Assembly: GCA_951804985.1 (NCBI GenBank)
Contig: OX638132.1
Coordinates: 38,759,556-38,823,555, forward strand
Length of the DNA stretch: 64,000 bases
Reading direction: 5' to 3'
From: Dryomyza anilis
Taxonomy: Eukaryota; Arthropoda; Insecta; Diptera; Dryomyzidae
Part shown: in pieces, positions 56,287 to 64,000 of the stretch
How the letters are laid out: every line of letters begins with the position of its first letter
Numbering within the stretch: position 1 is the first letter of the stretch
Notes under the pieces: model-generated
Databases searched by the model: none
Told to the model about the DNA's origin: nothing
The model's input: only the letters and a program-made list of their open reading frames with translations
Translations under genes and position numbers: made by a program

Positions 56287-57155
56287 GGATTGTTGACTTC
56301 AGAATACATATAGTTATATTCTGGCGAATGTAATGATGTAGTCGGAAGAGTACCGCGACTGTCGCCGAATAAAGTTTGCGAGCATGCACCAGGAAGCATA
56401 TAGTTGTAGGCTGAAGATTGAACTGCAACTGTTGGAGCTATGCGATTGTTGCCAAATAAAGTTTGCGAACTAGGTCCAGGACGTATATAGTTGGTGGCCG
56501 AAGATTGAACAGCAGCAGCAATTGGAAAAGCAGTGCGACTGTTGCAAAATACAGTTTGCGAACTTGGTCCAGGGGGCATATAGTTGCTGGCCGAAGATTG
56601 AACAGCAGAAGATGGATTAGCGGGGCGACTGTTGCAAAACACTGATTGTGTATCTGCATGTACTGGAAATGGCTGCTGCGCTAGATGTAGCATGTTGGTG
56701 GATGATGCGTTCGCTGACTGCTGATACCAATTCGTTGCTTGTGGCGGCTGTGAAGCAGGAGCGTGTATATTTTCAGGCGCAATCAACGGTCGCGCTTGAA
56801 CATTTTGAATTTCAGCTTCTCTCAGACGGCGTTCTAGGTCAGCAATTGTATTCCTCATAGCTGCAACATGATCGTCCGGATGAACTATGATGGCGTTGGT
56901 GCAAGAAGCAACTCTTCCGGAAGAACATGCCTCTGTTGAGCTTAAACTTGCAACGTTCCTAGCGCAGGCAACGTTAATGTTGCTTGTAACTTCAGCAACT
57001 GGAGATGATTCTTGCCTTATTACTGGAACAAAGAATGCAGCATGGGATGCCGCATCCAAAACTTCAGAATTAGTTTCCGGCATGCTGGACGTGCGAGACC
57101 TTGAAGCTTCAATAATACGCTGACTCCGACGAGGTGGCGTATGTTGCATTTCCAC
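56187..57155 (-). CDS. Bel gag N-terminal frame
   Basis: The ATG at 57155 (MEMQHTPPRRSQRIIEASRS) is 230 bp inside the 5' LTR. The frame has an acidic and Ser/Thr-rich start, a short coiled-coil-like stretch (DDHVAAMRNTIADLERRLRE), then four degenerate repeats of about 35 residues around SSQTVFCNSR/YNYMPPGP. It overlaps the next frame by 100 bp; the last ~25 residues are the next frame read out of register. The expected gag sequence before FYTAFVETTAAYNY is partly missing, so a small deletion or frameshift near 56260 is likely. Confidence 0.8.
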   Translation of the reverse strand: MEMQHTPPRRSQRIIEASRSRTSSMPETNSEVLDAASHAAFFVPVIRQESSPVAEVTSNINVACARNVASLSSTEACSSGRVASCTNAIIVHPDDHVAAMRNTIADLERRLREAEIQNVQARPLIAPENIHAPASQPPQATNWYQQSANASSTNMLHLAQQPFPVHADTQSVFCNSRPANPSSAVQSSASNYMPPGPSSQTVFCNSRTAFPIAAAVQSSATNYIRPGPSSQTLFGNNRIAPTVAVQSSAYNYMLPGACSQTLFGDSRGTLPTTSLHSPEYNYMYSEVNNPCVQNMHHAPFFIQRLLKLRQHIIIQIWKTICG

Positions 57156-57384
57156 GGACTATACAAACGTAGACGACAATATTAATTTGCAAAAAGAGCG
57201 CAGTCGATTAATACGCAGTGTCGCAGACAATTAATATTATTCTTTAATCTTGTATCTTGATCTTGCAAATAGGCGCAGGCGTGAGTTTGCGCAGCGATGC
57301 AGACAATCGAAGACAAATTGCGAAGTGTGCAGGCGTCGATATGCACAATATCGCAGACAAATCGGCTTGAGATGCGAAATAAAA
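57156..57384 (-). other. Bel leader
   Basis: Between the 5' LTR and gag. The words TCGCAGACAA/TGCAGACAA and GCGCAG recur several times, a loose array. No primer-binding site was assigned to a specific tRNA. Confidence 0.55.
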
Positions 57385-57648
57385 TGTTCCGGTTACGAAA
57401 TGTTGCGGTTAAAATTCACGATAATGTGAAATTTTATTTCTAAAATAATTTACATGTTTTTTAAGATATTATAAAGAATAAATAAAAACAACTTACCGCA
57501 GTTTCTCCTTTTCGTAACGTTCTATTTCAAATGAAAATTCATAATTTTCCAAATGAAATATATGAACAGGAGAAATCTGAGCAACTTATGTAAATTAATA
57601 TTAAATCAAACAAGTAAAAAACATTAAAGTAAAAAACAATACATAACA
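57385..57648 (-). repeat. Bel 5' LTR (264 bp)
   Basis: Copy of 45661-45923 with one extra T. Bounded by TGTT...AACA and the GCAAC target duplication. Confidence 0.95.
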
Positions 57649-57653
57649 GCAAC

Positions 57654-58576
57654 TATACCCTCTAGAGAAGACTGGAAAGGAGGCTCTTTGACAACTGGAA
57701 AGACTCTTGAATTCTATACTGATGGCTCTAAACTGGACGGTAAGGTAGGATGTAGTGTTTTCTGTGAACAACTAAACTTAGGTATAGCCTTCCGCCTGCC
57801 GGACTGCTGTAGTGTATTTCAAGCGGAAGTTATGGCTATTAAAAAGGTTCTCACCTGGCTAAGATGGAATATTGTATCCGTAAATGATATTAGTATTTTC
57901 ATCGATAGTCAAGTTGCCCACGACTGCCGCTCATCTCTGATGGAGATAGCAAACCAGTTCAATATACACCTGTATTGGGTGCCAGGGCACAGGGACATCG
58001 AAGGAAATGAGAAGGCCGACGAACTAGCTAGGAAGGGGACCACACTGAACATTCAGCCTGAGATGAGTAATCTGGGTATCCCCTTATCAACTTGCAAACT
58101 CATTCTGGAGCAAGACACATTAACGAAAACAAACAAGAGGGGGCGGGTAGTACAACCTGCTCCACCACTAAACAATTTAGACTCGAAGAGATTTAAACAA
58201 CTCCTTATGACAAATAGGAAGTATATTAGCACAATGGATGGTGTTATCACTGGACACTGTATAATAGGCAGACACGCAAAAAGGTTAGGTGTGCAAGCTC
58301 CTGACTTCTGTAGGAGGTGTATGGACGAGGAGGAGGAGGAAACCACTCTGCATCTCTTCTGTACTTGCCCTGCCCTCTCACACAAAAGGAACAATTCGGC
58401 CATTAATTCTTAGGTAACCTGAACGATATTGCCGGCAATGAAATAAAATTTATATGTAGCTTTGTAAAAAGCGCCGATTGGTTCAAGGAGTCGAAGAAGG
58501 ATTAGATCTGTGGTATCACAATGGTCCTCTTTTGGTCTAAGTGTGCATGTAGCAGCCATTTCAACCTAACCTAACC
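57654..58576 (+). pseudogene. LINE-1 ORF2 C-terminus: RNase H, zinc finger, 3' UTR
   Basis: A 241-codon frame (57688-58413) encodes RNase H (EFYTDGSKLDGKVG, FQAEVMAI, FIDSQVAHDC, WVPGHRDIEGNEKADELAR) and the Cys/His finger CRRCMDEEEEETTLHLFCTC. These parallel the intact LOA copy residue by residue in layout. Coding continues after a shift to about 58504. The 3' UTR ends in AACCTAACCTAACC at 58576, followed by the 12-bp target duplication. This is the best preserved part of LINE-1. Confidence 0.88.
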
Positions 58577-58635
58577 TACTTATAAATAGTAGATTTAAGA
58601 TGTTAATAGATTATTGTTCTGAAAAATATATTAGT

Positions 58636-59358
58636 TGTTGAGAGTTAGCATTATGACAGTCACCCATAGCGTGGCAGTTCATTGATATTTTTCTAGTGGG
58701 TATTTGCTGTTGCTAAATATTAATTGCTAAATATTTAAATAATATTATATGCATTCTAATAGTTGTTAAAACAAAAAGTAAATGATGTTGGTTTGATGAC
58801 ACACCTGGTCGTTGCCAAAATAAGCGGCGACAATTTACTTAGTCAGCAATTGTAACTATAAACCAAATTCGCAGCAGCGTCAAATTGCTAGCTTGAAGAA
58901 AATAAGCACGTGGTGCAATTTGTTTGTAAACAAAGATGACTTCAATTCAATGACTTTGCGATGGTCTAAATTCAATGTCATCGCGGGTTGCTGATTATGC
59001 AAGAGTTGCTTTCACGGTCAGTGTTAAGAAGCGAGTTGTGGATCGAACTTGAGTTCTTTACGGAACTTGTGATTGGTTAAAATTATGCAGCAAAACACAA
59101 TGTGATTGGCCAAAATTATGTTTCTAGGCTGAAGCAGCAAAAGACACTGGAAAAGTAGCATTGAAACTTAGATTAAGTATTAGTATATAAGCTTTAGTTA
59201 TTTAGTTTTTAAGGGAGTTGTTATTAGATTAAGAAGTTAGTTCATAAGTTGAACAGTAAAAAGAAATAAAAGTTATAAAAAAGGATAAACTGGAAATAAA
59301 GTGAGTGTTGTTATTTATTAAATGTGTTATTTTAGGTGATGCAATAGGGACTTTAACA
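58636..59358 (+). repeat. Solo LTR of gypsy family B
   Basis: A complete LTR from TGTTGAGAGTTAGC to GGGACTTTAACA, 723 bp, with perfect 4-bp duplications TAGT on both sides (58632-58635 and 59359-59362). No internal sequence remains, so it arose by LTR-LTR recombination. It defines the full LTR for the copies at 22248 and 30827. Confidence 0.92.
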
Positions 59359-59362
59359 TAGT

Positions 59363-59690
59363 GTATAATACCTAAATCTGCATGTTTGATTTATATATTA
59401 AATATTAAGTGGTAATGAATTCCAGATTCGAATTGCATTAATGAAAAATAGTCTTTGCGATTGAAGATTGTTAAATGTTGGCAAAATAAAATTAAGGCTT
59501 CTATTTGAAATGCTAAGACTTAGCTTATCAGAAAGATATGATTGAGTTTTAGAATATAACAACTTTTGCAGAAATATACAGTTTCTTATATCCAGATAGT
59601 TTGTAATGCTACAAACTAAAATTCCCTTACTTACATCTTCGACATGTGAAACACGTCTAAAGGGAAAAACATATCGCGTCACATTATTAA
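59363..59690 (-). pseudogene. 3' end of an older minus-strand LINE ORF2
   Basis: The frame at 59398-59682 ends in SQRLFFINAIRIWNSLPLNI, the typical C-terminal block of many LINE reverse transcriptases. The upstream RT is absent. Its 3' UTR runs leftwards, interrupted by the solo LTR and by the 41-kb stack, and probably ends near 17160. Clade not assignable from this fragment. Confidence 0.7.
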
Positions 59691-60033
59691 AATCTCCTCA
59701 TAGGAAGTCAGGAGTAATACATTTAAAAAAAAAGTTTGGTTGTATCGGACGTGCCACTCCCCTTTACTCAATCTATCCGTAGTGGCTATATAAACGAATC
59801 TTCATTATTCAAATAGGCCGTTCCCCAACATCCCGGGCGACCCTGAAACACGGTTTCAGCATATGGGCAAGAACACAAGCTTGGTAATAGGTCCAGTCAT
59901 TTCTCCATTAGCCGAATGTAACCTCACTACCAGAGTCAAACCGTCCTGGCCATAGCCCTGCCATAGCCCAAGTTGCTGGTGGTGTGTTGACATCTTTTAC
60001 GATTACCAAATTTCACACATCGATGTTTTGTTG

Positions 60034-60852
60034 CTAGCGACACCATTTAGGTCGTTGTTGTAGCGATGTCAAATATTCTTTGCGCCAGCGATCCCAGAAG
60101 CTCTGATACATATTTTGAACATGTTGCCAATAGTCCAAGCGATTTGAATTGACAGTAGTTAGATTGCCTTCCGGAATCATTGTGTACGGTCTTCCTATGA
60201 GAAAATGAGGAGGAGAAAGATAATTAATATCCGAGTCCGGTGCAGCTCCCAGCGACCTAAAGTTGATGATTGCTTCAATCTGTGGGAGTAGTGTATGCAT
60301 CTGTTCAAAAATGAACATAGTATTTCCGACAACTCGTCGGAGGTGTAGTTTCACTGAACGAACAGATGATTTCCAGATACCGCCCCAATGTGGGCAATAT
60401 GGAGGAATGCTTGTTCATTTTATTCATTCCTTTGCCAACGAAGCTGCTATTGTCTGCCGCAATGAAGCATTCGGTGGTTAAGTCGGTTGCCAACTCCAGG
60501 TGAATGGCTGATGTCACCATCCAGACGAACAGGCATGTGTAGCCCTTTGACGTGCGTGCATTACGTCCGCGATATAGTTTCAGAATGAAAGGGCCAGCAT
60601 AGTCGCAACCTGTGTTTTCAAATGGAAATGCTTGTCGTACTCGTACTGCAGGCAATCTGCCATAAATTGCTGTGTCGTTATTTTACGTTGCCGGTAACAT
60701 TTTAAACAATCGTGTGTCAATTTGCGTATCAGATTTCTAGCTCCGATGGTCCAATATTCTTGACGAACAATAACAAAAAGCGCCGAAACACCAGGGTGCA
60801 AGTATCGCATATGCTCATATAGCAAAATTAGTAATGTTATGCGATGTTCCAT
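60034..60852 (-). pseudogene. Second Bel integrase
   Basis: Overlapping frames encode an HHCC-like region (LYEHMRYLHPGVSALFVIVR, CLKCYRQRK), a core start (FENTGCDYAGPFILK, TSAIHLELATDLTTECFIAA), and a C-terminal Bel domain (LLPQIEAIINFRSLGAAPDS, FLIGRPYTMIPEGN, DRWRKEYLTSLQQRPKW). The segment that should carry the second catalytic Asp is disrupted near 60420. Frame changes near 60600 and 60350. Confidence 0.85.
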
Positions 60853-60953
60853 CGGACTAATTATTGGGTGTTGTGTATCTGCTGTTAGTTGAGAGTTCCG
60901 AATCCGTCAGCCCACCCGAAGAAGTCCACTTTCATCTATGAATGGGTTAAGAC

Positions 60954-61574
60954 TTAAAAGTCTAGATTCTTTTGGTAAGTCTTAATGACGTTGAATACAT
61001 GCTCGTTCATTATGAAAACAGTTTTGAGCTCCTCGTGAATTTCAGCGAAAGTTATGAAGCTATTAGCAGGTTTTTTCTTCGATTTTATTCTGTTTATGAA
61101 ACATAGTAAATAAGCTGTGACTTGAAGCAGCTTCTCCCACGATGATACCCATTGCATTGCCAAGCATTCAAGTGGGTGCTGGACAACCGCCTTGTTAGCT
61201 ACCATCGAGACTGCATTACTTTTTATTTTTGCTACAACTTCTGGTTCAGCCAATCCATGATGCGTTGAATAAATACATGCATTCTTCATTACATCGTCGC
61301 GTTTAAACCAGCTAGGCCCATTCCACCATAGATCGAACTCTACGAGCTGCTGAGAAATCATTCCACGAAACGCGCAGTCAGCTGGATTCTCCATTGAAGA
61401 AACATGCTTCCAAACATGTCGTGGCAGCGTATCCAAAATTTCTGATTTACGATTTGAGATGAATGTTTTAAGCTTGACTGGTTGCATGGATAGCCACGCG
61501 AGTACCACTGTCGAATCACACCAAGCATTCACTGTGACTGATTTGTGCGGCAATGGCTTCGTAACTGACTTCAT
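60954..61574 (-). pseudogene. Second Bel RNase H remnant
   Basis: NAWCDSTVVLAWLSMQP, FISNRKSEILDTLPRHVWKH and VSSMENPADCAFRGM match the Bel-type RNase H C-terminal half (compare CVLWSDSKTVVKWIQSE and IPTNENVADEATR in the first Bel). The N-terminal half and the whole RT are absent. Confidence 0.8.
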
Positions 61575-61744
61575 CTCTTAAGAGTCGTCGTTCAACAGAA
61601 TTGAAACGAGAGAGTGCGCCTCTTAATGTATCAGTAAAAGTAACATTTTGATCCATAAATGGTATTTGTCGGGGTGGCGCCTATGCGTTTTAAGAAAGTG
61701 TTCCTCCATCTGAAGCGAGTCGGCATTTTTTAGTAACGCGTGAT

Positions 61745-62037
61745 TTATTTCCTCAACTTCCCAAAAGGTCCGCAGCGGTCAATATCTATTAATGAAACGA
61801 ATGATAGGGATGTTGCTTGCTGCTTAGGCGATGAGACGGAGCTGATGACCCATCCAAATAATGATGATAAAGCGATTGTATTTCCCCGCGCATCAAACAA
61901 TGAATCCAACGTAAAAATATCCCAAACGTAATCTGTTCCAAGCAATATGTCGATAAAAGAAGGGCAATTAAAAGTAGGATCCGCTAGAGTTACGTAGGCA
62001 AGTAGTTGTTGATCAAAAACAGGGATCGACAATCTTG
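61745..62037 (-). pseudogene. Second Bel protease, C-terminal part
   Basis: FIDILLGTDYVWDIF and SLFGWVISSVSS are the conserved Bel protease/linker motifs (compare LLIGLDHCHLGLPFE and TELGWVIFGP in the first Bel). It is cut on the left of the protein by the MITE at 62038-62860 and lacks the following RT. Confidence 0.75.
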
Positions 62038-62860
62038 CACTAAGAAAACAAAGATGGTTTCCAGAAATATCACAGTCCTAAATATCAAGTTATTTACAAA
62101 TTATTTAGATCGGCTTTGAGACAAACATCTTTCAAACATCTGGCAAATAATCTTACAAATAGGAAAATAGTTGTGGAATATTTGGAAAAGGTACTCCATA
62201 AGAATTCGCGAAATTATTTTTATTGAATTAAAATAAAATTAATCAAATGTATTTTTATTTATTCTAAAATTTACAGTATCCTGGTACATGGTACATCCTG
62301 GTATACATCGCCATCGTCTATTTAAATCCTTCGCAGGCAAAATTGTACAACGACTTGAGATTTCTTCGCAGAAGAACCAAGTCCGACCGGCGACGCTATC
62401 ATCAAAGTAAACTCTGAAAAGAAATATTTTCCATCACGTGTTGATAATTTAAATCACAAGATATTTTATTTTCACTTTTACCATTAAAATGTAATATTTG
62501 AGTCGGCACTTTTTTTACACCATTTGATTTACTTAATTGTTGTGGATAAATCGAGCGAAAGGAAAAAGTACGCCATTTTCCTTTTTTATGGTAGTCAAAT
62601 GTCAAAATGCCTCAAAAGTTTTGCAGCAACAGCCCAAGAACTCAGGATGTTTGCTATCAGTCAACTGTAAATATCTCAATTTTCATTGCTGTTGTGGCAA
62701 ACATCTCGTAACTATCTGCATATATGTCATATTAAAAAAATATTCACAGTTTTGCTGCAACATTATTGAAACTTATGGGATGTTTGAATATTTGCTACAA
62801 GGCGTAAATTTAAACAGATAGTTGCAGCAAGACTTTCATAAACATCTTGTTTTCTTAGTG
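62038..62860. mobile_element. MITE with CACTAAGAAAACAA termini
   Basis: Left end CACTAAGAAAACAAAGATG and right end CATCTTGTTTTCTTAGTG form inverted termini with one indel. It interrupts the protease of the second Bel. The interior matches 9950-10564. The dinucleotide TG flanks both sides; the other copy has TA at its right end, so the target preference is uncertain. Non-coding. Confidence 0.78.
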
Positions 62861-62862
62861 TG

Positions 62863-63140
62863 GCAACGAAGATGTGATTTGCCGAAGTATACGTATGTGC
62901 GCCTCGAAGCTATGTTGATAAACTTTCGATTGTATGTGGAGCTTGTTGCAACCACGAGTGGTTTCTCCTTTTACCAACCAAATTCCAGATACGACCATAC
63001 GTGACGATAACCGCGGACCCCCAAGGCGTTGCATGCAATGTTCAGTTATATATGACAGTTCAGATGCGTCTTGAGCCTTGAGCGTCACAAACATCAACTA
63101 TAGCCGTAGGTAAAAGAGATCTGGTTTCTTGATGGCGCAG
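62863..63140 (-). pseudogene. Second Bel protease, N-terminal part
   Basis: Reading LPTAIVDVCDAQ near 63105-63070 matches the start of Bel proteases (a -TAIV-V-D- block before the active site). After it the frame is broken by at least one indel and the active site motif is not readable. It ends at the MITE. Confidence 0.55.
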
Positions 63141-63147
63141 CGAAGTA

Positions 63148-63848
63148 TCAATAACCAAAGCATGAGTGATTCAATGACACCGAATTTGGAATGGTACTCG
63201 ATTTATTATTGATAGAGTCAACCGCTTGCGAAGTGTTAGAAGTCGATGCTGACTGCGTTGAAGTGACAGCAAAGTGCACCAGGTGTCGACGGTTACAATT
63301 TTTACAGCGAAAATTGGATTTGGAAGTGCATGCATTGTGCCCAGTGTATGCATTGTGCGTATTTGTCAGACCAGGTTTTGAATCTATAATGCTTATAAAA
63401 ATATGCCTAAAGGATGGCCAATCTTTATAAACGCCAGAAAATGATTGGATATTGATTTTAGGTAGCTTACTGTCTCTTATTTGTGTGGTGACAGGTGACT
63501 CTGAAAATCTTTGAAGAAGCGTTGTCTGCTGTTCTGCTAACCTGGCAAACGCATTACCTTGCTCTTCAACTTGCTGTGGTTCTTCACGCATCAAAGATCG
63601 TTTCATTTGCAATAAATTACACACATATATTTGTCATAAACAACAAGTTCAATTTCAGGGTCCACATAATTTTCCATATGTTCATATGCAGTTAAATCAA
63701 ATGAATAAGTTTGAAATTCTTGCCACACGACCTCAAGCCTGATAAGTCGCGCTTCGACTTGTCCTAACATGCAATCGTCTGGAGGATTCTGGGCATATGC
63801 CAAGGCGCGAGTAACAGCGCCTTTTATCTGACGACCTTTTGAAATCAA
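63148..63848 (-). pseudogene. Second Bel gag remnant
   Basis: Frames at 63603-63848 and 63148-63624 encode a gag N-terminus (KGAVTRALAYAQN, LIRLEVVWQEFQTY) and the start of the gag core (SKLPKINIQSFSGVYKDWPS, FRHIFISIIDSKPGLT). A deletion then joins it to a zinc-finger-like CKNCNRRHLVHF. Most of the core is missing. The two frames overlap out of register near 63610. Confidence 0.78.
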
Positions 63849-63985
63849 TATTTTTCATTTCATCTGTCTATAATTAAATGTAATTAAAACATGTTTTTTT
63901 TTATCCAAATGCTCACTGAATATGTATTTGCAATTTAATGTTAATAGTTCGTGCGTTATGCTACGCGACAGCGTTAGCAACCAAA

Positions 63986-64000
63986 AACAAGTTGGGAAGG
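63986..64000 (+). mobile_element. DINE-1-like repeat, start only, cut by window edge
   Basis: AACAAGTTGGGAAGG is identical to the left end of the copy at 34002. The rest lies outside the window. Confidence 0.55.

Larger units (their letters stand above)
45661..57648 (-). mobile_element. Bel/Pao LTR retrotransposon, recent, interrupted by an LOA LINE
   Basis: LTRs at 45661-45923 and 57385-57648 are identical by eye except for one inserted T. Perfect 5-bp duplications GCAAC flank them (45656-45660 and 57649-57653). The interior encodes Bel-type gag, protease, RT, RNase H and integrase on the minus strand, with no env. The LOA LINE at 45938-51482 is inserted between the pol end and the polypurine tract; excluding it, the element is about 6.4 kb. 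It is itself inserted in LINE-1. Confidence 0.95.
59880..63850 (-). mobile_element. Second Bel/Pao element, heavily decayed
   Basis: Minus-strand remnants in Bel order: gag (63848-63148), protease (63097-62863 and 62037-61745), RNase H (61574-60954), integrase (60852-60034). The RT region is missing between 61745 and 61574. A MITE interrupts the protease. No LTR was recognised at either end. Its protein sequence differs from the first Bel element, so it is another family. Confidence 0.82.

Overview
The window reads as eukaryotic, AT-rich, gene-poor, transposon-dense DNA, most likely pericentromeric or other heterochromatin of a higher fly (schizophoran Diptera). That is an inference from the mix of repeats: copia, Ty3/gypsy and Bel/Pao LTR elements, two LOA-type LINEs, a tRNA-derived SINE, hAT and Harbinger-type DNA elements, TA-flanked MITEs, and short repeats with a CAGA/CGGA microsatellite that resemble DINE-1/Helitron relatives. 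I see no host protein-coding gene, no rRNA gene and no convincing functional tRNA gene. Every protein I recognise is encoded by a transposable element.

Left part (1-17323). AT-rich DNA carries a TA-flanked MITE (2606-6054) split by a hAT-like element with a perfect 8-bp target duplication (3089-5877), a second MITE copy in a LINE 3' end (6204-6851), a ~1.27-kb imperfect inverted repeat (7680-8950), dispersed repeats, and a copia element on the minus strand (12606-16721) with near-identical LTRs but about five reading-frame breaks.

Central part (17324-58588). This 41-kb block is one stack of insertions. LINE-1 (+ strand, LOA-like, decayed) begins at 17336 and ends at 58576 between perfect 12-bp duplications. 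A gypsy-type element with LTRs at 20653-21206 and 44452-45171 sits in its reverse transcriptase. A Bel/Pao element (45661-57648, minus) sits between its RT and RNase H. An apparently intact LOA LINE (45938-51482, minus) sits inside the Bel element. Inside the gypsy element lie a second, oppositely oriented gypsy (pol on minus, 22248-30826), a truncated LTR of that second family, SINEs, DINE-1-like repeats, a Harbinger-type MITE and several tandem duplications. Target duplications let most of the insertion order be read: LINE-1 first, then gypsy A and Bel in unknown order, then LOA into Bel.

Right part (58589-64000). A solo LTR of gypsy family B (58636-59358) lies in the tail of an older minus-strand LINE. 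It is followed by a heavily decayed second Bel/Pao element (about 59880-63850, minus) that has lost its RT and carries a MITE in its protease region. Another DINE-1-like repeat starts at the right edge.

The most intact genes are ORF1 and ORF2 of the LOA LINE (49663-51207 and 46070-49666), which overlap as ATGA, and the Bel gag-pol, whose pol frame carries a single in-frame stop.
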